From NCBI RefSeq assembly GCF_000184745.1, contig NC_014931.1, positions 3,596,001-3,660,000 of the forward strand: a stretch of 64,000 bases of DNA, written 5' to 3'. The notes beneath the pieces are model-generated. The model did not search any database, had not been told where the DNA came from, and saw only the letters and a list, made by a program, of their open reading frames with translations. Within the stretch, counting starts at the first letter, position 1. Each line of letters begins with the position of its first letter. Positions 44,054-52,035 of the stretch are shown here, piece after piece. A program made the position numbers and the translations under genes. Origin of the DNA: Variovorax paradoxus EPS. Lineage in GTDB: Bacteria > Pseudomonadota > Gammaproteobacteria > Burkholderiales > Burkholderiaceae_C.

Positions 44054-46002
44054 TTGAGGCCGAGGTAGGCGGTGCGGCCCCCGTTGGCGTAGAGGCGTGC
44101 GTACTGGTAGTCCTTGTCGCCGACATTGTCGATGCGGGCGATGAGGTTCAGGTCCCGTGCGATCTGCGTGCTGGCCGACAGGTTCAGCAGCGTATAGCCG
44201 CCGAGCTTGATCTTGTTGGCCGCGTCGTCGTAGCGCTGGCTCGAGGCCTGCACTTCGGCGCCCAGCGTCCAGCCGGCCACGCGCCAGTCAGCGCCCAGCG
44301 TGCCGTGGCGCTTGGCGCGGCGTGCGAGCAGGTTGCCGGTCTCGGTGTCCTTGGGGTCCTGCACGTCGAACGAGGCACGCAGCGTGACGTCGCCGATGCG
44401 CTGGCTGGCCGAGAGCGTCGCGCCCTGCAGGGTGGCGCGGGCCACGTTGGTGTAGCAGCCGAAGGTCGAGGCGCAGCCCGTGGCGGTGCCCACGAAGTTG
44501 ATCAGGTTGCGCACGCGGTTGCGGTACACCACGATGCCGGCGGTGGTGCCGTCCTTGGCGTAGTTCAGGCCCAGCTCGAGGTTGCGGCTGTCTTCGGGCT
44601 GCAGCGTGGCCACGCCGTATTCGCTGAAGCGCTGGTAGAGCGTGGGCACGCGGAAGGCGGTGCCGGCCGAGGCGGTGAAGCGCAGCGACGGCAGGATGGC
44701 GAAGCCGTAGGCGGCGCTGCCGGTGGTCTTGCCGCCGAACTCGCTGTCCTTGTCGCGGCGCACATGCAGCTGCAGCGAATGCGGGCCCTGCACGAAGCCG
44801 TAGCCGAGCGCGAGCGCGTTCTGCGAGCGGTCTTGCGAGAACAGCTTGGCCGAGGTGGTGGGTGCGTTTTCGAGCGCGTCTTCGCGGCGCTCCAGCGTGG
44901 CGGTCACCAGGTGCGGGCCGAAGCGGAATTCGTTCTGGAACAGGTAGCCGCGCAGGTTGGTTTCGGTGCGGTAGAACGAAGGCTGCGTCTTGTAGACCGA
45001 TTGCGAGTCGGTCACCTGCACGCGGGTGCTGTAGATGTCGTTCCACTTGGCCGACCAGGTGAGGCCGGCGGTGCGCAGCGTGTTGTCCGAGACGTCGTTC
45101 CTGAATCGGATCGGCGGCCGGGTCCTGAAGCTGACCGAGGCGTCGTAGCCGGCTTCGACGCTGCTCTGGAGCAAGGTGGCGTCGATGCGCTGGTCGGGCG
45201 TGATCTGCAAGCCCAGCTTCAGGTTGCCCGAGGTGCTGCGGTAGCCGTCGCGGTCGGGGCTGGTGAAGCCGTCCTTCGAGGGCGTGCGCTTGTCGGCGGG
45301 CTGCACGTTGAAACCCTTGCTCTCTTCGTGCGCGACGCCGAACGAATAGTCGAGCAGGCCCGACTTGCCGCTCACGCCGCCTTCGATCTTGCGCAGGCCG
45401 TGGCTGCCGAAACCGACGCCCGCGTAGGGCGACACGCCCTCTTCGCCGCGCTTGGTGAAGAGCTGGATCACGCCACCGATGGCGTCGGAGCCATAAACCG
45501 CGGCGGCCGGGCCGCGCAGCACTTCGATGCGGTCGATCTGAGCGAGCGGAATGCCTTCCCAGCCAGCGCCGCCGGTCGATTGCGAGTCGATGCGCACACC
45601 GTCCAGGTAGACAGCCGTGAAGCGCGTCTCGGCCCCGCGGATGTAGAGGCTGGTGTTGTTGCCCACGCCGCCGTTGCGCGTGATCTCGATGCCGGGCTGG
45701 CGGGCCAGCACGTCGGCCACGCCGGTCGCGCCGCTGCGCTCGATGGCCTGGCGATCGATGATGGACACGTCGCCCACCAGGTCCGACAGCGGCTGCGGCG
45801 TGCGGTTGGCCGTGACCACCGTTTCGCCCAGCGTGGCTGCTGCTGCCTTTTCCTGCGCGTGCGCAAGCGTGGGCAACTGGATCAGTGCGAGGCCGCCGAA
45901 GGCCGAGGCCAGCGCAAGCGGCAGGCAGGCGAGGCCGCGATGGCGAATGGGCGCAGGCGCGCGACCGCGAGAGGCGCGGGAATTGAAAACACAGGAAATC
46001 AT
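44038..46002 (-). CDS. btuB: TonB-dependent vitamin B12 receptor
   Basis: This 654-residue outer-membrane receptor has a long signal peptide ending near residue 49 (LAHAQ), a TonB box-like GETVVTANR near residue 58, a plug domain (VADVLARQPGIEI, IEVLRGPAAAVYGSDAIGGV) and a barrel ending in LGLKWTPQ. The TonB-box wording is typical for BtuB. It is the first gene after a cobalamin riboswitch and heads the whole uptake and assembly operon, which makes the B12 assignment strong. Confidence 0.95.
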   Translation of the reverse strand: MISCVFNSRASRGRAPAPIRHRGLACLPLALASAFGGLALIQLPTLAHAQEKAAAATLGETVVTANRTPQPLSDLVGDVSIIDRQAIERSGATGVADVLARQPGIEITRNGGVGNNTSLYIRGAETRFTAVYLDGVRIDSQSTGGAGWEGIPLAQIDRIEVLRGPAAAVYGSDAIGGVIQLFTKRGEEGVSPYAGVGFGSHGLRKIEGGVSGKSGLLDYSFGVAHEESKGFNVQPADKRTPSKDGFTSPDRDGYRSTSGNLKLGLQITPDQRIDATLLQSSVEAGYDASVSFRTRPPIRFRNDVSDNTLRTAGLTWSAKWNDIYSTRVQVTDSQSVYKTQPSFYRTETNLRGYLFQNEFRFGPHLVTATLERREDALENAPTTSAKLFSQDRSQNALALGYGFVQGPHSLQLHVRRDKDSEFGGKTTGSAAYGFAILPSLRFTASAGTAFRVPTLYQRFSEYGVATLQPEDSRNLELGLNYAKDGTTAGIVVYRNRVRNLINFVGTATGCASTFGCYTNVARATLQGATLSASQRIGDVTLRASFDVQDPKDTETGNLLARRAKRHGTLGADWRVAGWTLGAEVQASSQRYDDAANKIKLGGYTLLNLSASTQIARDLNLIARIDNVGDKDYQYARLYANGGRTAYLGLKWTPQ

Positions 46003-46117
46003 GAGTGAGCCGAACGAACGTCAATGCCCCTGGCCGGCCTCCCCGCCGGCGCCCTGGGCGCAATGACCGCCGCGGGCATGAACCGGTTTATTCGTTCGTG
46101 CATGCGGCAGCCGCCTT

Positions 46118-46352
46118 GTTGGCCGGTATCCGGGCTGGCAGAACGGCCCCTTGCCGCCTTCCCAGGCACCTGTTTCAGGGCGCCCAGTGGCTGGATGGAA
46201 AGGGGTGACGCCTTGCGGCGCCGTCTGCTTGACCGTTGCGGGGGCAGCGCAGGCGGCTTCGGCCTTGATCCGATGTCCGGCTTCCGGATCTCTCGGGGCG
46301 TTCACTCCTGCTTCCCGTTGAACTGCACCGTGCGAACCACGGCGCGAGCACC
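46118..46352 (-). promoter_or_regulatory. cobalamin riboswitch (B12 element) upstream of btuB
   Basis: Read on the minus strand, the region holds the conserved parts of the B12 element in order: GGTGC near the 5' end, GGGAAGCAGGAGTGAA, CTGCCCCCGCAACGGT (46232-46248 region), AGCCACTGG (the B12 box start), CTGGGAAGG and the closing CAGCCCGGATACCGGCC. Adenosylcobalamin binding would shut off btuB and the genes behind it. It lies about 115 nt before the btuB start; the GC-rich stretch between may be the expression platform, but I cannot say whether it acts on transcription or translation. Confidence 0.95.
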
Positions 46353-46557
46353 AACGGGCGGGATTTTAGGCCCTGCGGCGGATGCGCTAAGTCGAAAGTT
46401 GTGGCGCCGCCGTCGCACCTCTGTCCATCTCTGCACCCATCTCCGCCGAAAATTTGGAACCCTCGGGCGCAGGCCGCAGAATCGCCGCCAGGAAGAAGCC
46501 AGGCGCCACGCTGACTGCCAGCGGACCGCCTCCCCCGGGAAACTACAATCGCCAACC

Positions 46558-46782
46558 ATGCCCGCCTCCAGCCCCATCGATCAGATCGCCGAGCGTGTGG
46601 AACGCTTGCTCGTGCGTCACGAAGAGGTACAGCGCACCAATGCGCTGCTCCAGGAACAGGTCGATGCGCTCGTGCGCGAACGCGACGGGCTCAAGTCGCG
46701 GCTCGCCGCGGCACGCACGCGCCTGGATGCACTGCTCGAGCGGCTGCCGGCTGAACCACCTCCCGAAGACTCCACCGCATGA
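46558..46782 (+). CDS. small coiled-coil protein before zapA
   Basis: The 74-residue protein starts MPASSPIDQIAERVERLL and is one long predicted coiled coil (heptads through RTNALLQEQVDALVRERDGL) with a Pro-rich end. Small coiled-coil proteins of this type (ZapB-like, TIGR02449 group) precede zapA in many beta- and gammaproteobacteria and are thought to act in division. The gene overlaps zapA by 4 nt. The start is the first ATG of a frame that is otherwise open further upstream into the riboswitch region. Confidence 0.75.
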   Translation: MPASSPIDQIAERVERLLVRHEEVQRTNALLQEQVDALVRERDGLKSRLAAARTRLDALLERLPAEPPPEDSTA

Positions 46783-47111
46783 AGCAGATAGAAGTACAGA
46801 TCATGGGCCAGAGCTATTTGCTCGGCTGTCCCGACGGCGGCGAGCCGCAACTGCGCGATGCGGTCGAACGCGTGGACGCCGCCATGTGCAAGATCCGCGA
46901 TGCAGGAAAAGTTAAGGCACGCGATCGCATCGCGGTGCTGGCTTCGCTGAACCTCGCCTTCGACCTCGCGGCGCAGCAAGCGGCAGCGGTTGCCGCGCCC
47001 GCTGCAACGCCCGCGCCTGCCACGACCGAGCCCGGTGAAGTCGATGCCAAGGCCGCCCAGCTCATTCAAAAGCTCGATCAAGCGCTGGCCGGCGATGGTC
47101 ATTTGCTCTGA
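46779..47111 (+). CDS. zapA: cell division protein ZapA
   Basis: ZapA binds FtsZ and bundles Z-ring filaments. The 110-residue protein has the family N-terminus (KQIEVQIMGQSYLLGCPDG), a helical body (LRDAVERVDAAM and RDRIAVLASLNLAFDLA) and a coiled C-terminal part with an Ala/Thr/Pro-rich linker. The 6S RNA gene follows directly, as in enterobacteria. Confidence 0.92.
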   Translation: MKQIEVQIMGQSYLLGCPDGGEPQLRDAVERVDAAMCKIRDAGKVKARDRIAVLASLNLAFDLAAQQAAAVAAPAATPAPATTEPGEVDAKAAQLIQKLDQALAGDGHLL

Positions 47112-47150
47112 ATGAACACCATGGACTCATACGGAGCGTAAAATCCGAAC

Positions 47151-47325
47151 TGTCTGCGGTGCGCGTCGGGCTTAATATTTCCTTGTTCCAATGCTCTCCG
47201 GAGCCGGGCTTGGTACATCGCTTGACGGGCGTGATCATCTCGCGTCAGATGAACCCGAAGTCTTGCTGCCCTCGCCCACCTGAACCCTGGTTCAGGATGC
47301 GGGTTCGGCGCCCACTTGCAGACAC
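47151..47325 (+). ncRNA. ssrS: 6S RNA
   Basis: The stretch after zapA has the 6S layout: the 5' end TGTCTGC pairs with GCAGACA at the 3' end, a large central bubble follows, and the conserved hairpin CACCTGAACCCTGGTTCAGG near 47278-47295 precedes GATGCGGGTTCGGCG, matching the CACCUUGAACC...GGUUCAAGG region of the E. coli RNA. A TAAAAT box at 47139-47144 lies 7 nt upstream of the proposed first base. 6S RNA binds sigma-70 RNA polymerase in stationary phase. The exact ends are estimates. The zapA-ssrS order is conserved across proteobacteria. Confidence 0.88.
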
Positions 47326-47340
47326 CTTTTTCTATCCGGC

Positions 47341-47377
47341 ACGGCCCCCAGCACACACTGCTCGGGGCCGTTGCTTT
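47341..47377 (+). terminator. probable intrinsic terminator after 6S RNA
   Basis: An 8-bp perfect stem ACGGCCCC (47341-47348) / GGGGCCGT (47364-47371) with a 15-nt loop is followed by TGCTTT. The U-tract is short and interrupted, so it may be weak. A second T-run (CCTTTTTCT, 47326-47333) lies directly after the 6S closing stem and may itself terminate the RNA. Confidence 0.55.
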
Positions 47378-47394
47378 GTCCGAAGACCCGCAGC

Positions 47395-48216
47395 GTGACC
47401 GAATTCCTCGACCCCCTCCTGATTCTTGAACTTGCCGCACTCGGCCTGGGTACCGGCTTTCTCGCGGGGCTCCTGGGCATCGGCGGCGGCATGCTGATGG
47501 TGCCGTTCATCACGATCATCATGGGCCACCGCGGCGTGTCGTCCGACCTCGCGGTGAAGATGGCGATCGCCACCTCGATGGCCACGATCATCTTCACTTC
47601 GGTCTCCAGCGTGCGCGCGCACCACAAGCGCGGCGCGGTGCGATGGGACATCGTCAAGCGCCTCGCGCCCGGCATCGTGATCGGCAGCCTGGCCGGGAGC
47701 CTGGGCGTGTTCGCACTGCTCAAGGGCACGGCGCTCGCCATCTTCTTCGCGCTGTTCGTCGGCTTCTCGGCCACGCAGATGTTCCTCGACAAGAAACCCA
47801 AGCCCACGCGCCAGATGCCGGGCACCGCAGGCCAACTCGCGGGCGGCGGCGTGATCGGCTTCATCTCGGGCCTGGTAGGCGCGGGCGGCGGCTTCATCAG
47901 CGTGCCGTTCATGACGTGGTGCAACATCTCGATTCACAACGCGGTGGCCACGAGCGCCGCGCTGGGCTTTCCCATCGCGGTGGCCAACGTGCTCGGCTAT
48001 GCGATCAGCGGCCAGACGGTGCAGGGCCTGCCCACCGGCTCCTTCGGCTACATCTGGCTGCCGGCGCTGGTGGTGATTGCCGTGTGCAGCGTGTTCACCG
48101 CACCGCTGGGCGCCAAGGCCGCGCACACGCTGCCGGTGAAGAAGCTCAAGCGCGTGTTCGCGAGCATCCTCTATCTGCTCGCCGCCTACATGCTCTGGAA
48201 GGGCCTGCGCGGCTGA
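47395..48216 (+). CDS. TauE/SafE-family anion (sulfite-type) exporter
   Basis: The 273-residue protein has about eight transmembrane helices in two repeats, each beginning with a Gly-rich turn (GFLAGLLGIGGGMLMVPF and GFISGLVGAGGGFISVPF). Family members move sulfite, sulfoacetate or other organic anions out of the cell; the substrate here is unknown. The GTG at 47395 is preferred; a TTG at 47371 would overlap the terminator stem. Nothing of sulfur metabolism is adjacent. Confidence 0.9.
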   Translation: MTEFLDPLLILELAALGLGTGFLAGLLGIGGGMLMVPFITIIMGHRGVSSDLAVKMAIATSMATIIFTSVSSVRAHHKRGAVRWDIVKRLAPGIVIGSLAGSLGVFALLKGTALAIFFALFVGFSATQMFLDKKPKPTRQMPGTAGQLAGGGVIGFISGLVGAGGGFISVPFMTWCNISIHNAVATSAALGFPIAVANVLGYAISGQTVQGLPTGSFGYIWLPALVVIAVCSVFTAPLGAKAAHTLPVKKLKRVFASILYLLAAYMLWKGLRG

Positions 48217-48282
48217 AAAAGCCCCCATGGTCCGGGGGTGTGACCCGTTGCGATGCGCCGGACGCAGCCGTATAACGGTTTC

Positions 48283-48708
48283 ATGAAAATCCTCATCGCC
48301 GTCGATGGCAGCGCCTACACCCGCAAGGCGCTCGACTACCTCGTTGCCAACCGCACCATGTTCGTGGACGGGCACGAGCTCATCGTGGTCCACGTGTGCA
48401 CCGGCATCTCGGGCCACGTGACACGGCACCTCAGCAAGGAGGTCGTGAACGAGTACTACGCCGAGGAAAGCGCCAAGGTGCTCGACCCGGTGAAGGCGCT
48501 CCTGGCCGAGAAGGGCATCGGCAACTACACGATCGACAAGCGCCACGGCCATCCCGCCGAGGAAATCCTGAAGTCGGCCACCGCCACGCATGCCGAGCTG
48601 ATCGTGCTCGGCACCCACGGCCATGGCATCTTCGGACGCGCACTGATGGGTTCCGTCGCGACCAAGGTGATCGGCGAGACCGACATCTCGGTCTTGCTGG
48701 TCCAGTAA
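48283..48708 (+). CDS. universal stress protein (UspA family)
   Basis: The 141-residue protein has the UspA fold with MKILIAVDGSAYTRKALDYL at the N-terminus and the ATP-binding G-x2-G-x9-G-S/T signature as GTHGHGIFGRALMGSVATKV. It probably binds ATP. It is a single-domain cytosolic protein, induced by starvation or stress in many bacteria. It ends 3 nt before the convergent AraC-type gene. Confidence 0.93.
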   Translation: MKILIAVDGSAYTRKALDYLVANRTMFVDGHELIVVHVCTGISGHVTRHLSKEVVNEYYAEESAKVLDPVKALLAEKGIGNYTIDKRHGHPAEEILKSATATHAELIVLGTHGHGIFGRALMGSVATKVIGETDISVLLVQ

Positions 48709-48711
48709 GGC

Positions 48712-49674
48712 CTACTGCACCCGCTGCTGCCGCCACTCGCGCGGCGAGCAGCCGAAGCGCTCCCGAAACGCGCGGCTGAAATGCGCCGCATCGTTGAAGC
48801 CGCGTCCATACGCGATCTCCCCCACCGGCTTGCCCGCCAGACGCGGCTCCAGCAGGTCGCGGCTGCAGGCTTCGAGCCTGCCTTCCCAGATGTACTGCGA
48901 AGGCGTCAGCGGCTCGCTCTTGAACACGCGATGGATGTGGCTCGCCGACACCCCGAGCGACGCCGCGAGGCTGCCCACCGACAGCGAGGGATCGGCCAGT
49001 TGCTCGTCGATGCAGCGCTTCACGCGCGCAAGGTGGTACGCCGTCAGATTGCTGAGCGACGGCGCACGCGCCGCAGGCAGCGTCTGCAGGCCCGCCACGA
49101 GGATGCTCTGCACGCCGTTGGCGACGGCCAGCGCCGATGCGGGCTGCAGCGTGTCGATGTCTTCGCGCAGCGTGCGGATCATGCCGAGCAGCAGATGCCC
49201 CGCCCCCTCCTTGCCCGACACCGTGGTGGCCGTCAGCGTCTCGGTGTCGCGCAGCTCGCTGCGCAGGCGCTCGCCAGGTAGCTTGAGCACGATCTGCTCG
49301 AACCTGTCGTCGAACAGCAGCTCGTAGGGCCGCGTGCTGTCGTACAGCGCGAAGTCGCCGGCCGAGAGCACCGCATCGCGCCCGTCCTGCCGCACCACGC
49401 CGCGCCCCTGCGCCTGAATGCTCACGAGGAAATAGTCGTCCCCCGAGCGCGCGATGTGCCCGCTCGTGCGCATGACCTTCTGCGCGCCCGACTTGACCAC
49501 CGACACATCGAGGCTGGGCAGCGAGTGCTGGCGGATGCTGCCTTCGAAGCGGCCGATGTCGTCCGGCCGCACCGGGTCGCACCCGAGCTGCACGTAGACG
49601 TTGCAGATCATGTCGGTCCAGTAGGCCAGGCGCTGGTCGCGCGCCACGGCATCGGTGCTGAGCAACTGGTTCAT
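48712..49674 (-). CDS. AraC-type regulator of the nitrilase/aldoxime dehydratase genes
   Basis: The 320-residue protein has an AraC-binding-like cupin domain in its N-terminal half (SVVKSGAQKVMRTSGHI) and a C-terminal pair of helix-turn-helix motifs (VGSLAASLGVSASHIHRVFK, PVGEIAYGRGFNDAAHFSRAF). It is divergent from nitrilase with a 171-nt gap. AraC-type activators (NitR-like) commonly control nitrilase or aldoxime genes, so control of this pair is likely. The inducer would be a nitrile or aldoxime. Confidence 0.9.
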   Translation of the reverse strand: MNQLLSTDAVARDQRLAYWTDMICNVYVQLGCDPVRPDDIGRFEGSIRQHSLPSLDVSVVKSGAQKVMRTSGHIARSGDDYFLVSIQAQGRGVVRQDGRDAVLSAGDFALYDSTRPYELLFDDRFEQIVLKLPGERLRSELRDTETLTATTVSGKEGAGHLLLGMIRTLREDIDTLQPASALAVANGVQSILVAGLQTLPAARAPSLSNLTAYHLARVKRCIDEQLADPSLSVGSLAASLGVSASHIHRVFKSEPLTPSQYIWEGRLEACSRDLLEPRLAGKPVGEIAYGRGFNDAAHFSRAFRERFGCSPREWRQQRVQ

Positions 49675-49845
49675 TGGGTTTCCCGGAAAGCGCATGCGTG
49701 CAACGCTGGAACAAGAACGCCGCCAGTTCGGATCAAGGCGTTCCGCGGCGGCGAATCTACGCTTCAAGCAACCCGCATGCCACCGCGCAAACCCGCGTTG
49801 GCGGTGTGCGAAGTTGTTTCATCACCCCACTTCCGGAGACCCGCC

Positions 49846-50880
49846 ATGCCCACCACCGTTCACCCCAAGCTCCGCGTCGCCGCCGTGCAGGCCGCGCCCG
49901 TGTTCCTCGACCTCGACGGCACCATCGACAAGACCATCGATCTCATGGCCGAGGCAGCGGGCCAGGGCGTGAAGCTCATCGCCTTTCCCGAGACCTGGGT
50001 GCCCGGCTACCCGTGGTGGATCTGGCTCGATTCGCCTGCCTGGGGCATGCAGTTCGTGCAGCGGTATCACGACAACTCTCTGGTCGTCGGCTCGGCCGAA
50101 TTCGACCGCATCAAGGACGCTGCGCGCAAGCACAGGATCTGGGTGTCGCTCGGCTACAGCGAGAAGGCGGCGGGCAGCCTCTACATCGCGCAGGCGCTCA
50201 TCGACGACCAGGGCCACACCGTGCAGACGCGCCGCAAGCTCAAGCCCACGCACGTGGAGCGCACCGTGTTCGGCGAAGGCGACGGGTCCGACCTCGCCGT
50301 GGCCGAGACGGCCATCGGCAACATCGGCTCGCTCTCGTGCTGGGAGCATCTGCAGCCGCTGAGCAAGTACGCGATGTATGCGCAGAACGAGCAGATCCAC
50401 TGCGGCGCATGGCCCAGCTTTTCGCTCTATCGCGGCGCGGCCTACGCCCTGGGGCCGGAGGTCAACAACGCGGCGAGCCAGGTCTACGCGGCCGAGGGCC
50501 AGTGCTTCGTGATCGCGCCGTGCGCCACCGTTTCGCCCGCGATGAGCGAGCTGATGTGCACCGATGCCGGCAAGCATCAGATGCTGCGCACCGGCGGCGG
50601 CTTCGCGCGCATCTACGCCCCCGATGGTTCGCCGCTCGGCACGCCGCTGGCCGAAGACCAGGAAGGCCTGGTGATCGCCGATATCGACCTCGGAATGATC
50701 TCGCTCGCCAAGGCGGCCGCCGACCCGAGCGGCCACTACTCGCGGCCCGATGTCACGCAATTGCTGCTCAACAAGACGCGGCGCGAGCCCGTGGTCTTTC
50801 AGCGCACGCCCGAGCCCGAAAGCAGTGCTCCCGAAGCGGTGCCCGCAGGCACCGAGCCGCGCCTGCAACTCGCCGCCTGA
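49846..50880 (+). CDS. nitrilase (arylacetonitrilase-like)
   Basis: Nitrilase hydrolyses nitriles to the acid and ammonia. The 344-residue protein has the catalytic triad E49 (FPETWVPGYPWW), K133 (RRKLKPTHVERTVFGEGDG) and C165 (SLSCWEHLQPL). The CWEHLQPL wording is typical of arylacetonitrilases. A 30-residue Pro/Glu-rich tail follows the core. The aldoxime dehydratase gene follows by 18 nt, so the two act in sequence on aldoximes such as phenylacetaldoxime or indole-acetaldoxime; the exact substrate is inferred. Confidence 0.94.
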   Translation: MPTTVHPKLRVAAVQAAPVFLDLDGTIDKTIDLMAEAAGQGVKLIAFPETWVPGYPWWIWLDSPAWGMQFVQRYHDNSLVVGSAEFDRIKDAARKHRIWVSLGYSEKAAGSLYIAQALIDDQGHTVQTRRKLKPTHVERTVFGEGDGSDLAVAETAIGNIGSLSCWEHLQPLSKYAMYAQNEQIHCGAWPSFSLYRGAAYALGPEVNNAASQVYAAEGQCFVIAPCATVSPAMSELMCTDAGKHQMLRTGGGFARIYAPDGSPLGTPLAEDQEGLVIADIDLGMISLAKAAADPSGHYSRPDVTQLLLNKTRREPVVFQRTPEPESSAPEAVPAGTEPRLQLAA

Positions 50881-50898
50881 CCGTACCGGAGCCACGCC

Positions 50899-51960
50899 AT
50901 GGAATCCGCCATCGCCGAGCATCTGAAATGTCCCCGCACGCGGCACCGCCGCGTCGAGGACGACTACACGCCGCCCTACCCCGTCTGGTCGGCCCGAGCG
51001 CCGACTTCAGTGACGCAGGTGACGATGGGCTATTTCGGCGTGCAGTCGCGCGGCCCCGAGATGCAGGGCCGCGCCTGCGCCGCGCTGATGAAGATCGCGC
51101 GCGACTTCGCGCTGCCCGATGGGCCGGGCCATCACGACCTCGCGCACTACGTCGACGCCGATGGCTTCGACAACATGGTCGCCATCGCCTACTGGCACGA
51201 CGCCGCGGCCTTTGCGCGCTGGAGCGCCACGCCTGCCATCGACGCATGGTGGCGTTCCGATGAGCGACTGAACGAAGGCCTTGGCTACTTCCGCGAAATC
51301 GCCTCGCCGCGCGTCGAGCACTTCGAGACGATGTTCAACACGCCGGACCGCTTCGAGGGCATCGGCGTGGTGATGGGCGAGCTCAGCGGAGAGCTGCAGG
51401 AGCACGGCTACTGGGGGTCGATGCGCGACCGCATCCCGCTCTCGCAGACCGATGCGCTGTCGCCCTCGGGCACGCGCGCAGTCGTCGCCGGCACACCGGC
51501 GCCGGGCCAGCGCGTGCGCATCGCGGGCCACGAGAACATCGCGATGATCCGCTCGGGCCAGGAGTGGGCCGACACCACCGGCCAGGAGCGCACGCTTTAT
51601 CTGGAAGACATGGAGCCGGTGCTGCGCGAAGGCATGGATTTCCTCCGCGACCAGGGACTGGGCATCGGCTGCTACAGCAACCGCTACATGCACCACCTCG
51701 ACGCGAAGGGCGCGCCGCTGCAAAAGTCCTTTGGCCTCAGCTACTGGCGCTCGCTCGCCGACATGGAGCGTTGGGCCGAATCGCACCCGACGCACGTCGC
51801 GATCTTCGGCAGCTTCATGCGCTATGTGCAGGCGCTGAACTTCCAGCTTCAACTGCGCGTGTACCACGAGGTGTCGGTGCTGAAGGCCGACGAGCAAAGC
51901 TACGAATACATCAACTGCCGCGCGCGCAGCGGGTTGATGAACGGGCTCGCCGTCACCTGA
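50899..51960 (+). CDS. aldoxime dehydratase, heme-containing (Oxd family)
   Basis: Oxd dehydrates aldoximes to nitriles at a ferrous heme. The 353-residue length equals the family norm. H299, in SHPTHVAIFGSF, is at the position of the proximal heme ligand of known enzymes, and H323 (RVYHEVSVL) is a candidate for the distal catalytic His. The N-terminal PPYPVWSARAP and the conserved GYFGVQSRG also match. The pairing with nitrilase gives an aldoxime-to-carboxylate route, used on plant-derived oximes; that ecological role is inference. Confidence 0.93.
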   Translation: MESAIAEHLKCPRTRHRRVEDDYTPPYPVWSARAPTSVTQVTMGYFGVQSRGPEMQGRACAALMKIARDFALPDGPGHHDLAHYVDADGFDNMVAIAYWHDAAAFARWSATPAIDAWWRSDERLNEGLGYFREIASPRVEHFETMFNTPDRFEGIGVVMGELSGELQEHGYWGSMRDRIPLSQTDALSPSGTRAVVAGTPAPGQRVRIAGHENIAMIRSGQEWADTTGQERTLYLEDMEPVLREGMDFLRDQGLGIGCYSNRYMHHLDAKGAPLQKSFGLSYWRSLADMERWAESHPTHVAIFGSFMRYVQALNFQLQLRVYHEVSVLKADEQSYEYINCRARSGLMNGLAVT

Positions 51961-52035
51961 GAAAGAGGCTCGGTGGGGATTGCTTTAGGATGCGCGGCCC
52001 TATTCCAATCAAGGCCGCAAGGCAGGACCCCGACC

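Noticed and set aside
46024..46557. Open frame continuing upstream of the small coiled-coil gene into the btuB leader
   Set aside because: This stretch is the reverse complement of the cobalamin riboswitch, and the coiled-coil protein has a suitable ATG at 46558.
48217..48250. GC hairpin CCCCC/GGGGG after the TauE/SafE gene as a terminator
   Set aside because: The stem is only 5 bp and no T-run follows on the plus strand.
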